Positions 1 through 6,042 of a stretch of 7,898 nt of DNA are shown piece after piece. The stretch's first letter is position 1. Each line of letters opens with the position of its first letter. Made by a program: the position numbers and the translations under genes. This stretch comes from JAEDES01 sp964616405 (lineage in GTDB: Bacteria; Bacillota_I; Bacilli_A; RF39; UBA660). Location: positions 1 through 7,898 of the forward strand of contig CAZTRE010000049.1 of the NCBI GenBank assembly GCA_964616405.1. The letters run 5' to 3'. The notes beneath the pieces are model-generated. The model was given only the letters and a program-made list of their open reading frames with translations. It was not told where the DNA came from and ran no database searches.

Positions 1-1
1 T

Positions 2-226
2 ATGTTAGAAAAATTAAAAAATATTGCTCAAATTCATATTGAAAAGAGTAGTAATCCCGAAACGATTAGAAAGTATGAACTTATAAAAAAACTATTAGAA
101 GACTCTGACTGCTTTTTTAAAATTCCTGTTGACTCTGGGATTAATATTTTACTAGATTTAGGATTTACTAAAGAAGAGGCTATAAAAATATATCAAGAAT
201 TAATAAGTTATAAAAATTATAAATAA
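2..226 (+). CDS. Small hypothetical protein, possibly 5'-truncated
   Basis: I do not recognise this protein. The visible reading frame gives 74 residues, but its ATG is at the second base of the window. The true start and any ribosome binding site may lie upstream. The product is hydrophilic and predicted helical, with no membrane segment or signal peptide. The last third (about residues 45-70, containing LLDLGFTKEEAIKIYQEL) resembles a short three-helix UBA-type fold, in which an LGF-like turn is followed by an amphipathic helix. That likeness is by eye only and is not a functional call. Two bulky pairs (CFF near residue 38 and the IPVD after it) suggest a compact core. The gene ends in TAA directly against a bidirectional terminator, so it is the last gene of a plus-strand transcript and is not linked to the genes that follow. 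Confidence 0.6.
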   Translation: MLEKLKNIAQIHIEKSSNPETIRKYELIKKLLEDSDCFFKIPVDSGINILLDLGFTKEEAIKIYQELISYKNYK

Positions 227-258
227 AAAAGTTCAATTAATTGAATAATTGAGCTTTT
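227..258. terminator. Bidirectional intrinsic terminator
   Basis: A 13-bp stem (227-239 with 246-258, one G-U pair) closes a 6-base loop. It has four A-T pairs at its base, giving a U tract on either strand. It sits between two convergent genes: the small plus-strand gene ends at 226 and the minus-strand transglutaminase stop codon overlaps its right edge at 257-259. It should stop transcripts from both sides. Confidence 0.8.
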
Positions 259-1168
259 ATGTTGCCTCAGAATAAATTTCTTCATTATATATATGTTCTG
301 TTGTATCTAAACTATGTAATGTTTTCGTATCTATTAAAAAGTATTTATCATCTAAAATTTGTGTTCCATTTGTAGTAACAGGATCATCCCAGGTCAAATC
401 TAAATGATACCAATTTCCATTCACATAAACAATATTCCAAACATGAGTATTACTCGCCACCCGATAACTTTTAATTCCTAGTTTATCCAAAAACAGTTGC
501 ATGGCATCACTATATCCACCACAGATTCCAAATCCTTGAAGTAGGGGACCATAAGCAATATCAGACTTATAATTAATAATAGTTCTATTACTTCGATCAA
601 CATCATACCGTGTATTATTAATAATATAGTCATGGATAATTTTTATTTTTTCTACATCAGTTTCTGCAAAAGATAAAGAGGAAGCAATAATTTGATTAAC
701 TTTCGCATCTGTCGCCTCAATCATTTTTTGATCATAATTTTTAGATATAGTAATTGTAACTTTTCCTAAAGAATTATACTGTGTTTCAATATGCTTAAAA
801 CTATTATATGGATGTACAAAATTATTAATATGAGATAGCACTTCTTGATCGTTTGCTAAACTTTTGACATCATCAGTACAATTGGTATATTCATTTGGAC
901 AATAAAACGAAAAAGTTTCTTGCCCAGAATTTATAATAGTATAAAATATATTTCTAATATCAACTATATTTTCTGGTTCAAAATCATCAGTGTTCTTTAC
1001 ATATTCAAAATTATATTCTCGATAATATTCATTTTTCTCTATTTCTATATTAGCAGAAGCAACATTTCTAATGACTTCCTGATAAATATTTGTAATTTCT
1101 TCTTCAAATATAAAAAATAACCATGCACCAACTAAAAAAAATATTAACGTATAAACAATTTTTCTCAT
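257..1168 (-). CDS. Membrane-anchored transglutaminase-like domain protein
   Basis: Predicted 303-residue protein. Residues about 4-21 form one hydrophobic segment with no lipobox cysteine, so it is probably an N-terminal membrane anchor or uncleaved signal with the rest outside the cell. The C-terminal part is a transglutaminase-like (papain-fold) domain. Cys216 lies in GICGGYSDA, His242 in THVWNIV and Asp257 in HLDLTWDDP, giving the full Cys-His-Asp triad in the usual order and spacing. The preceding helix (EKIKIIHDYIINNTRYD) is also typical of the family. Residues 40-165 have no assignable domain. Such proteins may act as cysteine proteases, amidases or cross-linkers; the substrate cannot be inferred here. 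Start choice: TTG (1174), ATG (1171) and ATG (1168) occur in a row. GGAGG at 1176-1180 is 7 bases from the ATG at 1168, so that start is preferred. The gene appears monocistronic, with terminators on both sides. Confidence 0.85.
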   Translation of the reverse strand: MRKIVYTLIFFLVGAWLFFIFEEEITNIYQEVIRNVASANIEIEKNEYYREYNFEYVKNTDDFEPENIVDIRNIFYTIINSGQETFSFYCPNEYTNCTDDVKSLANDQEVLSHINNFVHPYNSFKHIETQYNSLGKVTITISKNYDQKMIEATDAKVNQIIASSLSFAETDVEKIKIIHDYIINNTRYDVDRSNRTIINYKSDIAYGPLLQGFGICGGYSDAMQLFLDKLGIKSYRVASNTHVWNIVYVNGNWYHLDLTWDDPVTTNGTQILDDKYFLIDTKTLHSLDTTEHIYNEEIYSEAT

Positions 1169-1226
1169 CATCAAGCCTCCAGTTACTCTAACTTCATTTT
1201 AAACTAGTTTTCAAAGGAAGTAAAGC

Positions 1227-1257
1227 AATAAAAAAACCAATTATTGATAATTGGCTT
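1227..1257 (-). terminator. Intrinsic terminator of rpsT
   Basis: Read on the minus strand, a 10-bp stem (1257-1248 with 1243-1234, one G-U pair) closes a 4-base loop and runs into a U-rich stretch from 1236 to 1227. It begins within the rpsT stop codon. It should separate rpsT from the downstream transglutaminase gene on the same strand. Confidence 0.8.
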
Positions 1258-1519
1258 ATTCCATTGTATTTCTCATTTTAGTAAGTCTTGATTTTAAACG
1301 AGCAGCTTTATTTTTATGTACTAATCCACTTGACATAGCTTTGTCAATTCTTTGTATAGCGATATTTAAATTATTGCTTGCTGCTTCTTTGTTTCCTGCG
1401 ATAACTTCTTTTTCAAATTTCTTAATAGCAGTTCTCATACTAGAAGTTAATAAAGTATTAACATCAGTCTTCTTAGCATTTGAACGCATACGCTTTTTAG
1501 CACTTTTAATATTTGGCAT
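1256..1519 (-). CDS. rpsT: 30S ribosomal protein bS20
   Basis: Encodes an 87-residue bS20, a primary 16S rRNA-binding protein of the small subunit. The N-terminus MPNIKSAKKRMRSNAKK is the family signature. The rest is a basic helical bundle, including a VHKNKAARLKSRL segment in the last third that fits the rRNA-binding C-terminal helix. Length is normal for the family. A GTG at 1528 would add three residues, but it lies inside the Shine-Dalgarno sequence (AGGTG at 1526-1530, 6 bases before the ATG). ATG 1519, which gives the conserved MPNIKSAKKR start, is therefore chosen. The gene is divergent from gpr and has its own promoter and terminator, so it is a single-gene unit. The rpsT/gpr pairing matches the order I recall from B. 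subtilis. Confidence 0.97.
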   Translation of the reverse strand: MPNIKSAKKRMRSNAKKTDVNTLLTSSMRTAIKKFEKEVIAGNKEAASNNLNIAIQRIDKAMSSGLVHKNKAARLKSRLTKMRNTME

Positions 1520-1549
1520 CTTTTTCACCTCACTTTTGTAAACAAATCA

Positions 1550-1578
1550 ATTTTACCAAAAAAAACACAAAAAAGCAA
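1550..1578 (-). promoter_or_regulatory. Sigma-A-type promoter of rpsT
   Basis: On the minus strand, a -35 TTGCTT (1578-1573) and a -10 TAAAAT (1555-1550) are separated by exactly 17 bases of T-rich spacer. Transcription would start near 1543, giving a leader of about 24 bases before the rpsT ATG. Two changes from consensus in the -35 and one in the -10 make this a plausible housekeeping promoter. Confidence 0.6.
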
Positions 1579-1584
1579 ATAATT

Positions 1585-1601
1585 TTTACTATTTTAGTAA
1601 A
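1585..1601. repeat. Short palindrome between rpsT and gpr
   Basis: A perfect 7-bp inverted repeat, TTTACTA-TTT-TAGTAAA, lies between the rpsT -35 box and the gpr ribosome binding site. It could be an operator or a weak hairpin. At this base composition it could also be chance. I could not identify a convincing forespore sigma promoter for gpr around it. Confidence 0.35.
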
Positions 1602-1621
1602 TATTATTATTAGGTGATACT

Positions 1622-2629
1622 ATGCATACTATAGATTTATCAAACATTCCTTTACGAACAGACTTAATAGTTGAAAATAAAGATCAAACGAACTATCAAA
1701 CAACTACTAAAGAACTAGAAAATATAAAGATAGAAACAACCGTTTCAAATGACTCAGTTTCAAGATATACCACCATTTCATTTTTGGACATTTCTGATAA
1801 AGACAACCATAAAAAAGTGGAAAGTATATTTATAAAGGAGTTAAAACCTTATGTTGAATCGCTCCATTTAAAAGAAAACGATCCTATACTTGTTGTAGGT
1901 CTTGGTAATTCATCATCCACTCCCGATTCTCTAGGACCAGAAACCATTAAACAAATTTTAGTTACGAGATATTTATTTGCTTTAGGAGAAGTAGAAGAAG
2001 GCTATCAAAATGTTGCTGCTATAACGCCAGAAGTAACGGCAACAACTGGTATCGAAACTAGCGAATTAATAACGAGCCTCGCTAAAAATATAGAAGCTAA
2101 ACTTCTAATTGTGATTGATGCTTTAGCGGCATCATCTTTATCAAGAGTAAACAAAACAATTCAAATAACTAATACCGGAATTCATCCTGGCAGTGGAGTA
2201 GGTAATAATAGGAAAGAAATCAATGAAAAAACTTTGGGAATCCCTGTAATTGCCATAGGTGTTCCAACCGTGGTAGATGCCGCAACAATTGTAAGCGATA
2301 CATTTAAATATATGGAAAAACAATTTAGCTATAAATTAAATAATATAAATAATGCATCTTTAAAGTTAGTGCCTGTTGCTAATCAAGACTATAGTAAAGA
2401 AGAAAGAAATCTTTCGAAAGAAAATAAAAAAGAAATATTAGGTGAAATTGGAACCTTAACCGAGGAAGAATTTAAGCAGCTAATCTACGAAGTTCTATCA
2501 CCAATCAACTATAACTTAATGGTCACTCCCACAGAAATTGATTTTCTAATTAGCAAACTAGCACTATTAATAGGTAATGGAATAAATAAATCTCTCCATC
2601 AACACTTTAATCCGACAAATACCAAGTAA
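1622..2629 (+). CDS. gpr: Germination protease GPR
   Basis: Encodes a 335-residue GPR (peptidase family A25), the endoprotease that degrades small acid-soluble spore proteins during germination. It is made in the forespore as a zymogen that self-processes near its N-terminus. Family hallmarks are present throughout: DLSNIPLRTDLIVE at the N-terminus, VVGLGNSSSTPDSLGPETI (residues 91-109), TGIETSELI (142-150), VIDALAA (164-170), and the GIHPGSGVGNNRKE and LGIPVIAIGVPTVVDA blocks. Asp102 and Asp166 sit where the two essential aspartates of the B. megaterium enzyme are expected. The protein is slightly shorter than Bacillus GPR (about 370 residues), mainly in the C-terminal loop and tail; no core block is missing. 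AGGTGA at 1612-1617 supports this ATG. It is the first gene of an operon with spoIIP, 30 bases downstream. Confidence 0.96.
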   Translation: MHTIDLSNIPLRTDLIVENKDQTNYQTTTKELENIKIETTVSNDSVSRYTTISFLDISDKDNHKKVESIFIKELKPYVESLHLKENDPILVVGLGNSSSTPDSLGPETIKQILVTRYLFALGEVEEGYQNVAAITPEVTATTGIETSELITSLAKNIEAKLLIVIDALAASSLSRVNKTIQITNTGIHPGSGVGNNRKEINEKTLGIPVIAIGVPTVVDAATIVSDTFKYMEKQFSYKLNNINNASLKLVPVANQDYSKEERNLSKENKKEILGEIGTLTEEEFKQLIYEVLSPINYNLMVTPTEIDFLISKLALLIGNGINKSLHQHFNPTNTK

Positions 2630-2653
2630 AAAAAGTACTATATTTAACTTGGT
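2621..2653 (+). promoter_or_regulatory. Inverted repeat covering the spoIIP Shine-Dalgarno
   Basis: ACCAAGT (2621-2627, the last codons of gpr) is perfectly complementary to ACTTGGT (2647-2653), with 19 bases between. The right arm takes in the start of the spoIIP ribosome binding site (GGTGA, 2651-2655). If formed in mRNA, the 7-bp stem would hide that site until a ribosome finishing gpr opens it, coupling spoIIP translation to gpr. The stem is short, so this is tentative. Confidence 0.3.
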
Positions 2654-2659
2654 GATTAT

Positions 2660-3616
2660 ATGAAGAAACGTTTTATAGCCAAAAAACCCAAAAGAAAAAT
2701 TAAACCTTATTTTTCTTTTTTTGCCGTTATTATAATAATATTTGTAACTTTTGTTGTACTAGATAACTCAAAGTTAAAAATCACCGATAAAGAACTAGTA
2801 AATTACTTATTAAAAAGATCAGATTTTTTAAATGAAGATCAAACTATATATTCATATTTAAAAAATAAAATTATCGCAGTATATAACGAGCCTCTTAAAT
2901 ATCTAACTATTAACAATAATGGAAAAGTGCCAACTTCAAGAAATGACTCGTTGCCAACTCCCGTTATAAAAGAAGAAAATGATGCCAAGCCCTTAATCTA
3001 TATTTATAATACTCATCAAGGGGAAGAATATGCCGCTTCAACATTTGTAGAGTATTCAATAAAACCAACAGTAATGATGGCGGATTATATTTTAGAAGAA
3101 CAATTTAATAATGCTTCATATAATACTATCGTCGAAGAAAGAAATATAAAGGAGATTTTAAATAAACACTCGTGGAATTATGCATATAGTTATCGAGCGA
3201 GTAGAGAACGAATGGAAGATGTAAAAGATAATCATCCAAGTTTAAAATATTTTATAGATGTTCATAGAGATAGTTTACCCAAAGAAAAAACAACTGTGGA
3301 AATTGAAGGTAAAAGGTATGCCAAACTACTATTTTTAATAGGTATGGAAAACCCAACATTTCAAAATAACCTAGAATTTACCGAAGCTATAAATAATAAA
3401 TTAAATGAAAAATATCCTTCATTATCTAAAGGAATATATAAGAAAAGTGGTCCAGGTGTTAATGGAATATATAATCAGGATTTTTCACCATATACTATAT
3501 TAGTAGAAATGGGCGGCTATCAAAATACTCCCACTGAAGTTATGAATTCAGCCCTAGCGTTTTCTGAATGTTATTTGGAGGTGGTTAAAGCATATGAAAA
3601 TTCAAAGTCTTCTTAA
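2660..3616 (+). CDS. spoIIP: Stage II sporulation protein P (peptidoglycan hydrolase)
   Basis: Encodes a 318-residue SpoIIP, the amidase/endopeptidase of the SpoIID-SpoIIM-SpoIIP complex that thins septal peptidoglycan and drives membrane migration during engulfment. A basic N-terminus is followed by a single membrane segment (about residues 18-34). A variable linker follows to about 110, then the catalytic domain. Family motifs include IYNTHQGEEY with His119, YAYSYRASRERM (175-185), FIDVHRDSLP with His202, and ILVEMGGYQNT with Glu283. These correspond to the zinc-ligand and catalytic positions of the family. The protein is shorter than B. subtilis SpoIIP (about 400 residues), and the loss is in the region between the anchor and the catalytic domain. 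GGTGA at 2651-2655 precedes the ATG by 4 bases, the same arrangement as at gpr. The 3' end overlaps the next gene. Confidence 0.95.
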   Translation: MKKRFIAKKPKRKIKPYFSFFAVIIIIFVTFVVLDNSKLKITDKELVNYLLKRSDFLNEDQTIYSYLKNKIIAVYNEPLKYLTINNNGKVPTSRNDSLPTPVIKEENDAKPLIYIYNTHQGEEYAASTFVEYSIKPTVMMADYILEEQFNNASYNTIVEERNIKEILNKHSWNYAYSYRASRERMEDVKDNHPSLKYFIDVHRDSLPKEKTTVEIEGKRYAKLLFLIGMENPTFQNNLEFTEAINNKLNEKYPSLSKGIYKKSGPGVNGIYNQDFSPYTILVEMGGYQNTPTEVMNSALAFSECYLEVVKAYENSKSS

Positions 3617-3914
3617 AACCTTTGGAATATTACTCGTGTTGTCATTTGTGGCTCTATATCTTGCCACTGTAGGCGGATATTATGAATACACTTTGAGCAA
3701 TAAAAATATCTTAACGGAAGAAGCCATAAAAAGATTTGAAAGTGATGTGGCTAGTGGCAAAGAAATAGTTGCTTCTAATTATATGGTTAAGCAAAATGAT
3801 TATTCCAATACCGCAAACATTTTTGCCAATAAGGTTTCAAACTTTATAGCTAAAACATATGATAAGGCAATGCGGTTTATTTTTAAAAGAATAGAGAGTA
3901 CTATGTCAGGATAA
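3594..3914 (+). CDS. Small membrane protein of the gpr-spoIIP operon (YqxA-like position)
   Basis: A 106-residue protein with one hydrophobic segment (about residues 7-26) and a charged tail of about 75 residues, predicted helical, ending in a basic amphipathic stretch (KTYDKAMRFIFKRIESTM). It starts inside spoIIP, with a 23-base overlap. GGAGGTGG at 3577-3584 supplies a slightly distant ribosome binding site, so it is almost certainly cotranscribed and translationally coupled. B. subtilis has yqxA, a small one-membrane-segment protein of similar size, directly after spoIIP. Position, length and architecture match, but I cannot show sequence homology by eye, so no symbol is given. A sporulation role in the forespore or mother-cell membrane is inferred from context only. 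The next B. subtilis gene, lepA, is absent here. Confidence 0.8.
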   Translation: MKIQSLLKTFGILLVLSFVALYLATVGGYYEYTLSNKNILTEEAIKRFESDVASGKEIVASNYMVKQNDYSNTANIFANKVSNFIAKTYDKAMRFIFKRIESTMSG

Positions 3915-3943
3915 AAGTACCCAGATATTTAAAGTTACATATA

Positions 3944-3979
3944 AAAAAGGAAACAAATCATTATAATTGTCTCCTTTTT
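3944..3979. terminator. Bidirectional terminator between the spoIIP operon and the lipoprotein gene
   Basis: AAAAAGGA-A-ACAA (3944-3956) pairs with TTGT-C-TCCTTTTT (3967-3979): 12 pairs, one A-C mismatch and a 10-base loop, with A/T tracts on both outer sides. It lies between two convergent genes ending at 3914 and 3983, so it can end both transcripts. Confidence 0.8.
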
Positions 3980-3982
3980 ATT

Positions 3983-4852
3983 TTAATAAATTTCTTTCTT
4001 AATTAATTCCAAATTACTTTCCATAATACTTATATAATCAGCTTTATCATTTCTTTCATCATCGGAAATGTTATCTAACTTATGCATCTCTAATACAGAA
4101 ACTTTACTATTATCTTTAAGTAGTTTATCTACCTTATCATTTAATTCTGCTTCTTTAAAAGAATAAATGTAACTAACTTTACCATCTGTAATTAATTCTT
4201 GAACTTCACTAATAGTCTTATCCGTTGCATCACTATCAATACAATATACTTTTAAGCCAAACTTTTCTAAATATTTTAAAGCAGAATTTGCCACCACAAT
4301 AGTTTTGTCATTTGTATTTTCAACATCAATCCTATAATTAGCATCCAATTCAGATAAAACAACCTTTAAGTTATCATATGAAGCATCAATTTCCTCTTTT
4401 AGTACGTTGCTGCTTATGTATTCGTCCAAACCTAATCTAACATTTTGTGCCATCATTAATAAAGAGGCAGGGTTTAACCATAATTCTTCAGGTGAATAAT
4501 CAGTTTCTAAAACATAAGCTGTGTCTATAATCATTAAATTTGGATTAAGAGCTAATAAGTCAACCGCTAAATTTCTCTCTTTTTCAATCAAACCATTATA
4601 TATAAATAAATCGTATTTACTAAAATCTTTCTTCTGTTTATCATTAATATTATAATTACTTATATCAACACCATCTGGGTAAATAGAAGTAATTGTTGAA
4701 TGTTCACCATATAATTTTTCAGTAACATACTCGTTTGGATAATTTGTTACTAAAACATCTATTCCTTCCATATTATCACTAGTACATCCCGTAGCCCCAA
4801 GACAAATAGTTACTAATAATATTACTAATCCTAATATTTTAATTTTTTTCAT
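3983..4852 (-). CDS. ZnuA/TroA-like substrate-binding lipoprotein with degenerate metal site
   Basis: Predicted 289-residue lipoprotein. The signal sequence (residues 1-22) ends in a lipobox, LGATGC, with lipidated Cys23. The mature part matches the cluster 9 metal-binding family (ZnuA/TroA/AdcA) in outline: VLVTNYP, then an IYPDGVDISNY block equivalent to the usual GVDPHxxE, KYDLFIYNG, an LWLNPASLLMMAQN block equivalent to DPHxWLxP, TIVVANSALKYLEKFGL, IYSFKEAEL, and a DYISIMESNLELIKKE end. The histidines that bind metal in the three ligand blocks are absent (Ser65/Asn66, Glu123-Leu124 and Asn189-Ser190 stand there) and there is no His-rich loop. Metal transport is therefore doubtful. No permease or ATPase gene is nearby. 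Start: an in-frame ATG at 4903 lies inside yidD; ATG 4852 has AAGGAG at 4860-4865 with 7-base spacing and gives a proper signal peptide. It overlaps yidD by 14 bases and is likely translationally coupled. Confidence 0.82.
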   Translation of the reverse strand: MKKIKILGLVILLVTICLGATGCTSDNMEGIDVLVTNYPNEYVTEKLYGEHSTITSIYPDGVDISNYNINDKQKKDFSKYDLFIYNGLIEKERNLAVDLLALNPNLMIIDTAYVLETDYSPEELWLNPASLLMMAQNVRLGLDEYISSNVLKEEIDASYDNLKVVLSELDANYRIDVENTNDKTIVVANSALKYLEKFGLKVYCIDSDATDKTISEVQELITDGKVSYIYSFKEAELNDKVDKLLKDNSKVSVLEMHKLDNISDDERNDKADYISIMESNLELIKKEIY

Positions 4853-5081
4853 CACATTTCTCCTTCTTACATTTAATAGGTACAGGATCATAACCACTTT
4901 CACCTAAAGGATTACACCTCATAATTCTTTTTAATGCCATCCAACTACCTTTAAAAGCTCCATATACGTTAATTGCCTCAATTGCATAATTGGAACATGT
5001 AGGAATAAACCTGCAATTACTATGCCAAGAACCCGGAATCTTCTGATATCCTTTAATTAACAAAATTAACACTTTTTTCAT
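4839..5081 (-). CDS. yidD: Membrane protein insertion efficiency factor YidD
   Basis: Encodes an 80-residue YidD (UPF0161 family), a small amphipathic protein at the inner face of the membrane that helps insertion of proteins by the YidC/Oxa1 pathway. The signature is clear: an N-terminal LILLIKGYQK helix, then CRFIPTCSNYAIEAINVYGAFKG (from residue 23, with conserved Cys23 and Cys29), the RIMRCNP motif and GYDPVP. The tail is short, basic and Cys-containing. ATG 5081 is chosen over GTG 5090 because GGTGG at 5087-5091 and GGAG at 5085-5088 lie just before the ATG. In many bacteria yidD is next to rnpA and yidC; here it stands apart and leads a two-gene unit with a lipoprotein. Confidence 0.93.
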   Translation of the reverse strand: MKKVLILLIKGYQKIPGSWHSNCRFIPTCSNYAIEAINVYGAFKGSWMALKRIMRCNPLGESGYDPVPIKCKKEKCDEKN

Positions 5082-5101
5082 AATCTCCACCGTAATTGTA
5101 T

Positions 5102-5182
5102 GTTATAACAAAAATATAATTTTCCTGTAAACCATATTATATATACATATTTGATTTTACTATAATTTATCAAAAATAGCAA
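5102..5182 (-). promoter_or_regulatory. Candidate promoters of the yidD-lipoprotein operon
   Basis: Two minus-strand candidates are visible. The first has -35 TTGCTA (5182-5177) and -10 TAAAAT (5159-5154) with a 17-base spacer, giving a leader of about 65 bases. The second has -35 TTTACA (5131-5126) and -10 TATAAC (5107-5102) with an 18-base spacer, starting close to the ribosome binding site. Either or both may be used. The divergent rnc promoter lies just to the right. Confidence 0.45.
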
Positions 5183-5209
5183 TTATAAGTATACTAAATT
5201 AAACTATTT

Positions 5210-5218
5210 TGATATAAT
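5210..5218 (+). promoter_or_regulatory. Extended -10 promoter of rnc
   Basis: TG-A-TATAAT is a perfect -10 box (5213-5218) with the upstream TG of an extended -10 element. No good -35 is present 16-18 bases upstream. Transcription would start near 5225, almost on the ribosome binding site, so the rnc message from this promoter would have an unusually short leader of about 11 bases. Confidence 0.5.
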
Positions 5219-5235
5219 GATAATGGTGAAGAATG

Positions 5236-5901
5236 ATGGAAGAATTATTTGAAAAATTAAATCTTAAACCTAAAAATATTGAGTTATATAAAACCGCTTT
5301 TTCTCATAGTTCATATGCGAATGAGCATCGGGCTAAAGCTGATTATGAACGTTTAGAATTTCTAGGAGATGCTGTTGTAGATCTAGTTATGGCAGACTAC
5401 CTATATAATAATAAGCATGAAAAAGAAGGGGAAATGACTAAGGTTCGTGCTAGCTATGTTTGTGAAAATGCTTTGAGTGAATACTCTGCAAGCTTAGGTC
5501 TAAGTAAATATATCAAAGTCGGACATGGAGAAGAAAAAGAGGGTGGAAAATATAAAAAAGCCATAGTTGCTGATATATTTGAAGCTTTTATCGGTGCAAT
5601 TTATGTTGATCTAGGTTACGCTACAGCTAGAAGCACTATTTTAAAAATAGTTGTTCCTTTTATTGAAAATCCTGATATAGTTTTCTTTAGTGATTATAAG
5701 AGTTCTTTACAAGAATATGTTCAAACAACTCAAAAGAGTTTAACTTATGATTTAATAAAAGAAGAAGGACCAGCTCATGACAAAACCTTTACAATTGAAG
5801 TTAAAATTGATGATATTGTTTATGGTTTAGGAGTCGGATCATCAAAAAAAGAAGCGGAACAAGAAGCCGCGAAGAATGCTTTACAAAAATTAGCCAAATA
5901 A
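5236..5901 (+). CDS. rnc: Ribonuclease III
   Basis: Encodes a 221-residue RNase III, the Mg-dependent endonuclease that cuts double-stranded RNA in rRNA precursors, mRNAs and antisense duplexes. The catalytic domain carries the signature ERLEFLGDAVVDL (residues 38-50). Glu41, Asp45, Asp113 and Glu116 fill the four acidic metal-binding positions. The linker starts near 148, and a double-stranded RNA-binding domain follows (about 153-221), with LQEYVQ, GPAHDKTFTIEV and the KKEAEQEAAKNAL helix. Length and domain order are standard, and the active site is intact. Two ATG codons are adjacent (5233 and 5236); GGTGA at 5225-5229 is 6 bases from the second, which is chosen. It is transcribed away from yidD and followed by an RNase J-family gene, which groups two RNA-processing enzymes together. 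Confidence 0.97.
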   Translation: MEELFEKLNLKPKNIELYKTAFSHSSYANEHRAKADYERLEFLGDAVVDLVMADYLYNNKHEKEGEMTKVRASYVCENALSEYSASLGLSKYIKVGHGEEKEGGKYKKAIVADIFEAFIGAIYVDLGYATARSTILKIVVPFIENPDIVFFSDYKSSLQEYVQTTQKSLTYDLIKEEGPAHDKTFTIEVKIDDIVYGLGVGSSKKEAEQEAAKNALQKLAK

Positions 5902-5907
5902 ATTTAA

Positions 5908-5936
5908 TTGCTATTTGGAGTAAATAATGCTATAAT
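5908..5936 (+). promoter_or_regulatory. Strong promoter upstream of the RNase J gene
   Basis: -35 TTGCTA (5908-5913), a 17-base spacer, and a perfect -10 TATAAT (5931-5936) with an extended -10 TGC (5928-5930). It begins 7 bases after the rnc stop codon. Transcription would start near 5943, giving a 100-base leader to the RNase J gene. This is the best promoter match in the window. Confidence 0.7.
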
Positions 5937-5964
5937 TACTATGGTAATTTTAACCCTTGTTATT

Positions 5965-5996
5965 AAAAAGAATTATTAAAATTCTTTTTCTTTTAA
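5965..5996 (+). terminator. Terminator-like hairpin between rnc and the RNase J gene
   Basis: A perfect 10-bp stem, AAAAAGAATT (5965-5974) with AATTCTTTTT (5980-5989), closes a 5-base loop and continues into CTTTTAA. It can end rnc transcripts. It also lies about 20 bases downstream of the start expected from the 5908-5936 promoter, so it may attenuate the RNase J gene. The stem is almost all A-T pairs and so may be leaky. Confidence 0.65.
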
Positions 5997-6042
5997 GAAC
6001 AGAAACTAATATGTATATTTAATAAAATGAAAGGAGACAAAT

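Noticed and set aside
920..1541. Plus-strand reading frames opposite the transglutaminase and rpsT genes
   Set aside because: They are antisense to well-supported genes, rich in low-complexity hydrophobic residues, and lack ribosome binding sites.
1592..1622. Sigma-G-type promoter for gpr, based on GATACTA at 1616-1622
   Set aside because: The box overlaps the gpr start codon and no TGAATA-like -35 lies 17-18 bases upstream.
5941..5979. A 12-codon leader peptide (MVILTLVIKKNY) before the RNase J gene
   Set aside because: It would start at or before the predicted transcription start, with no ribosome binding site. Short open frames are expected by chance.
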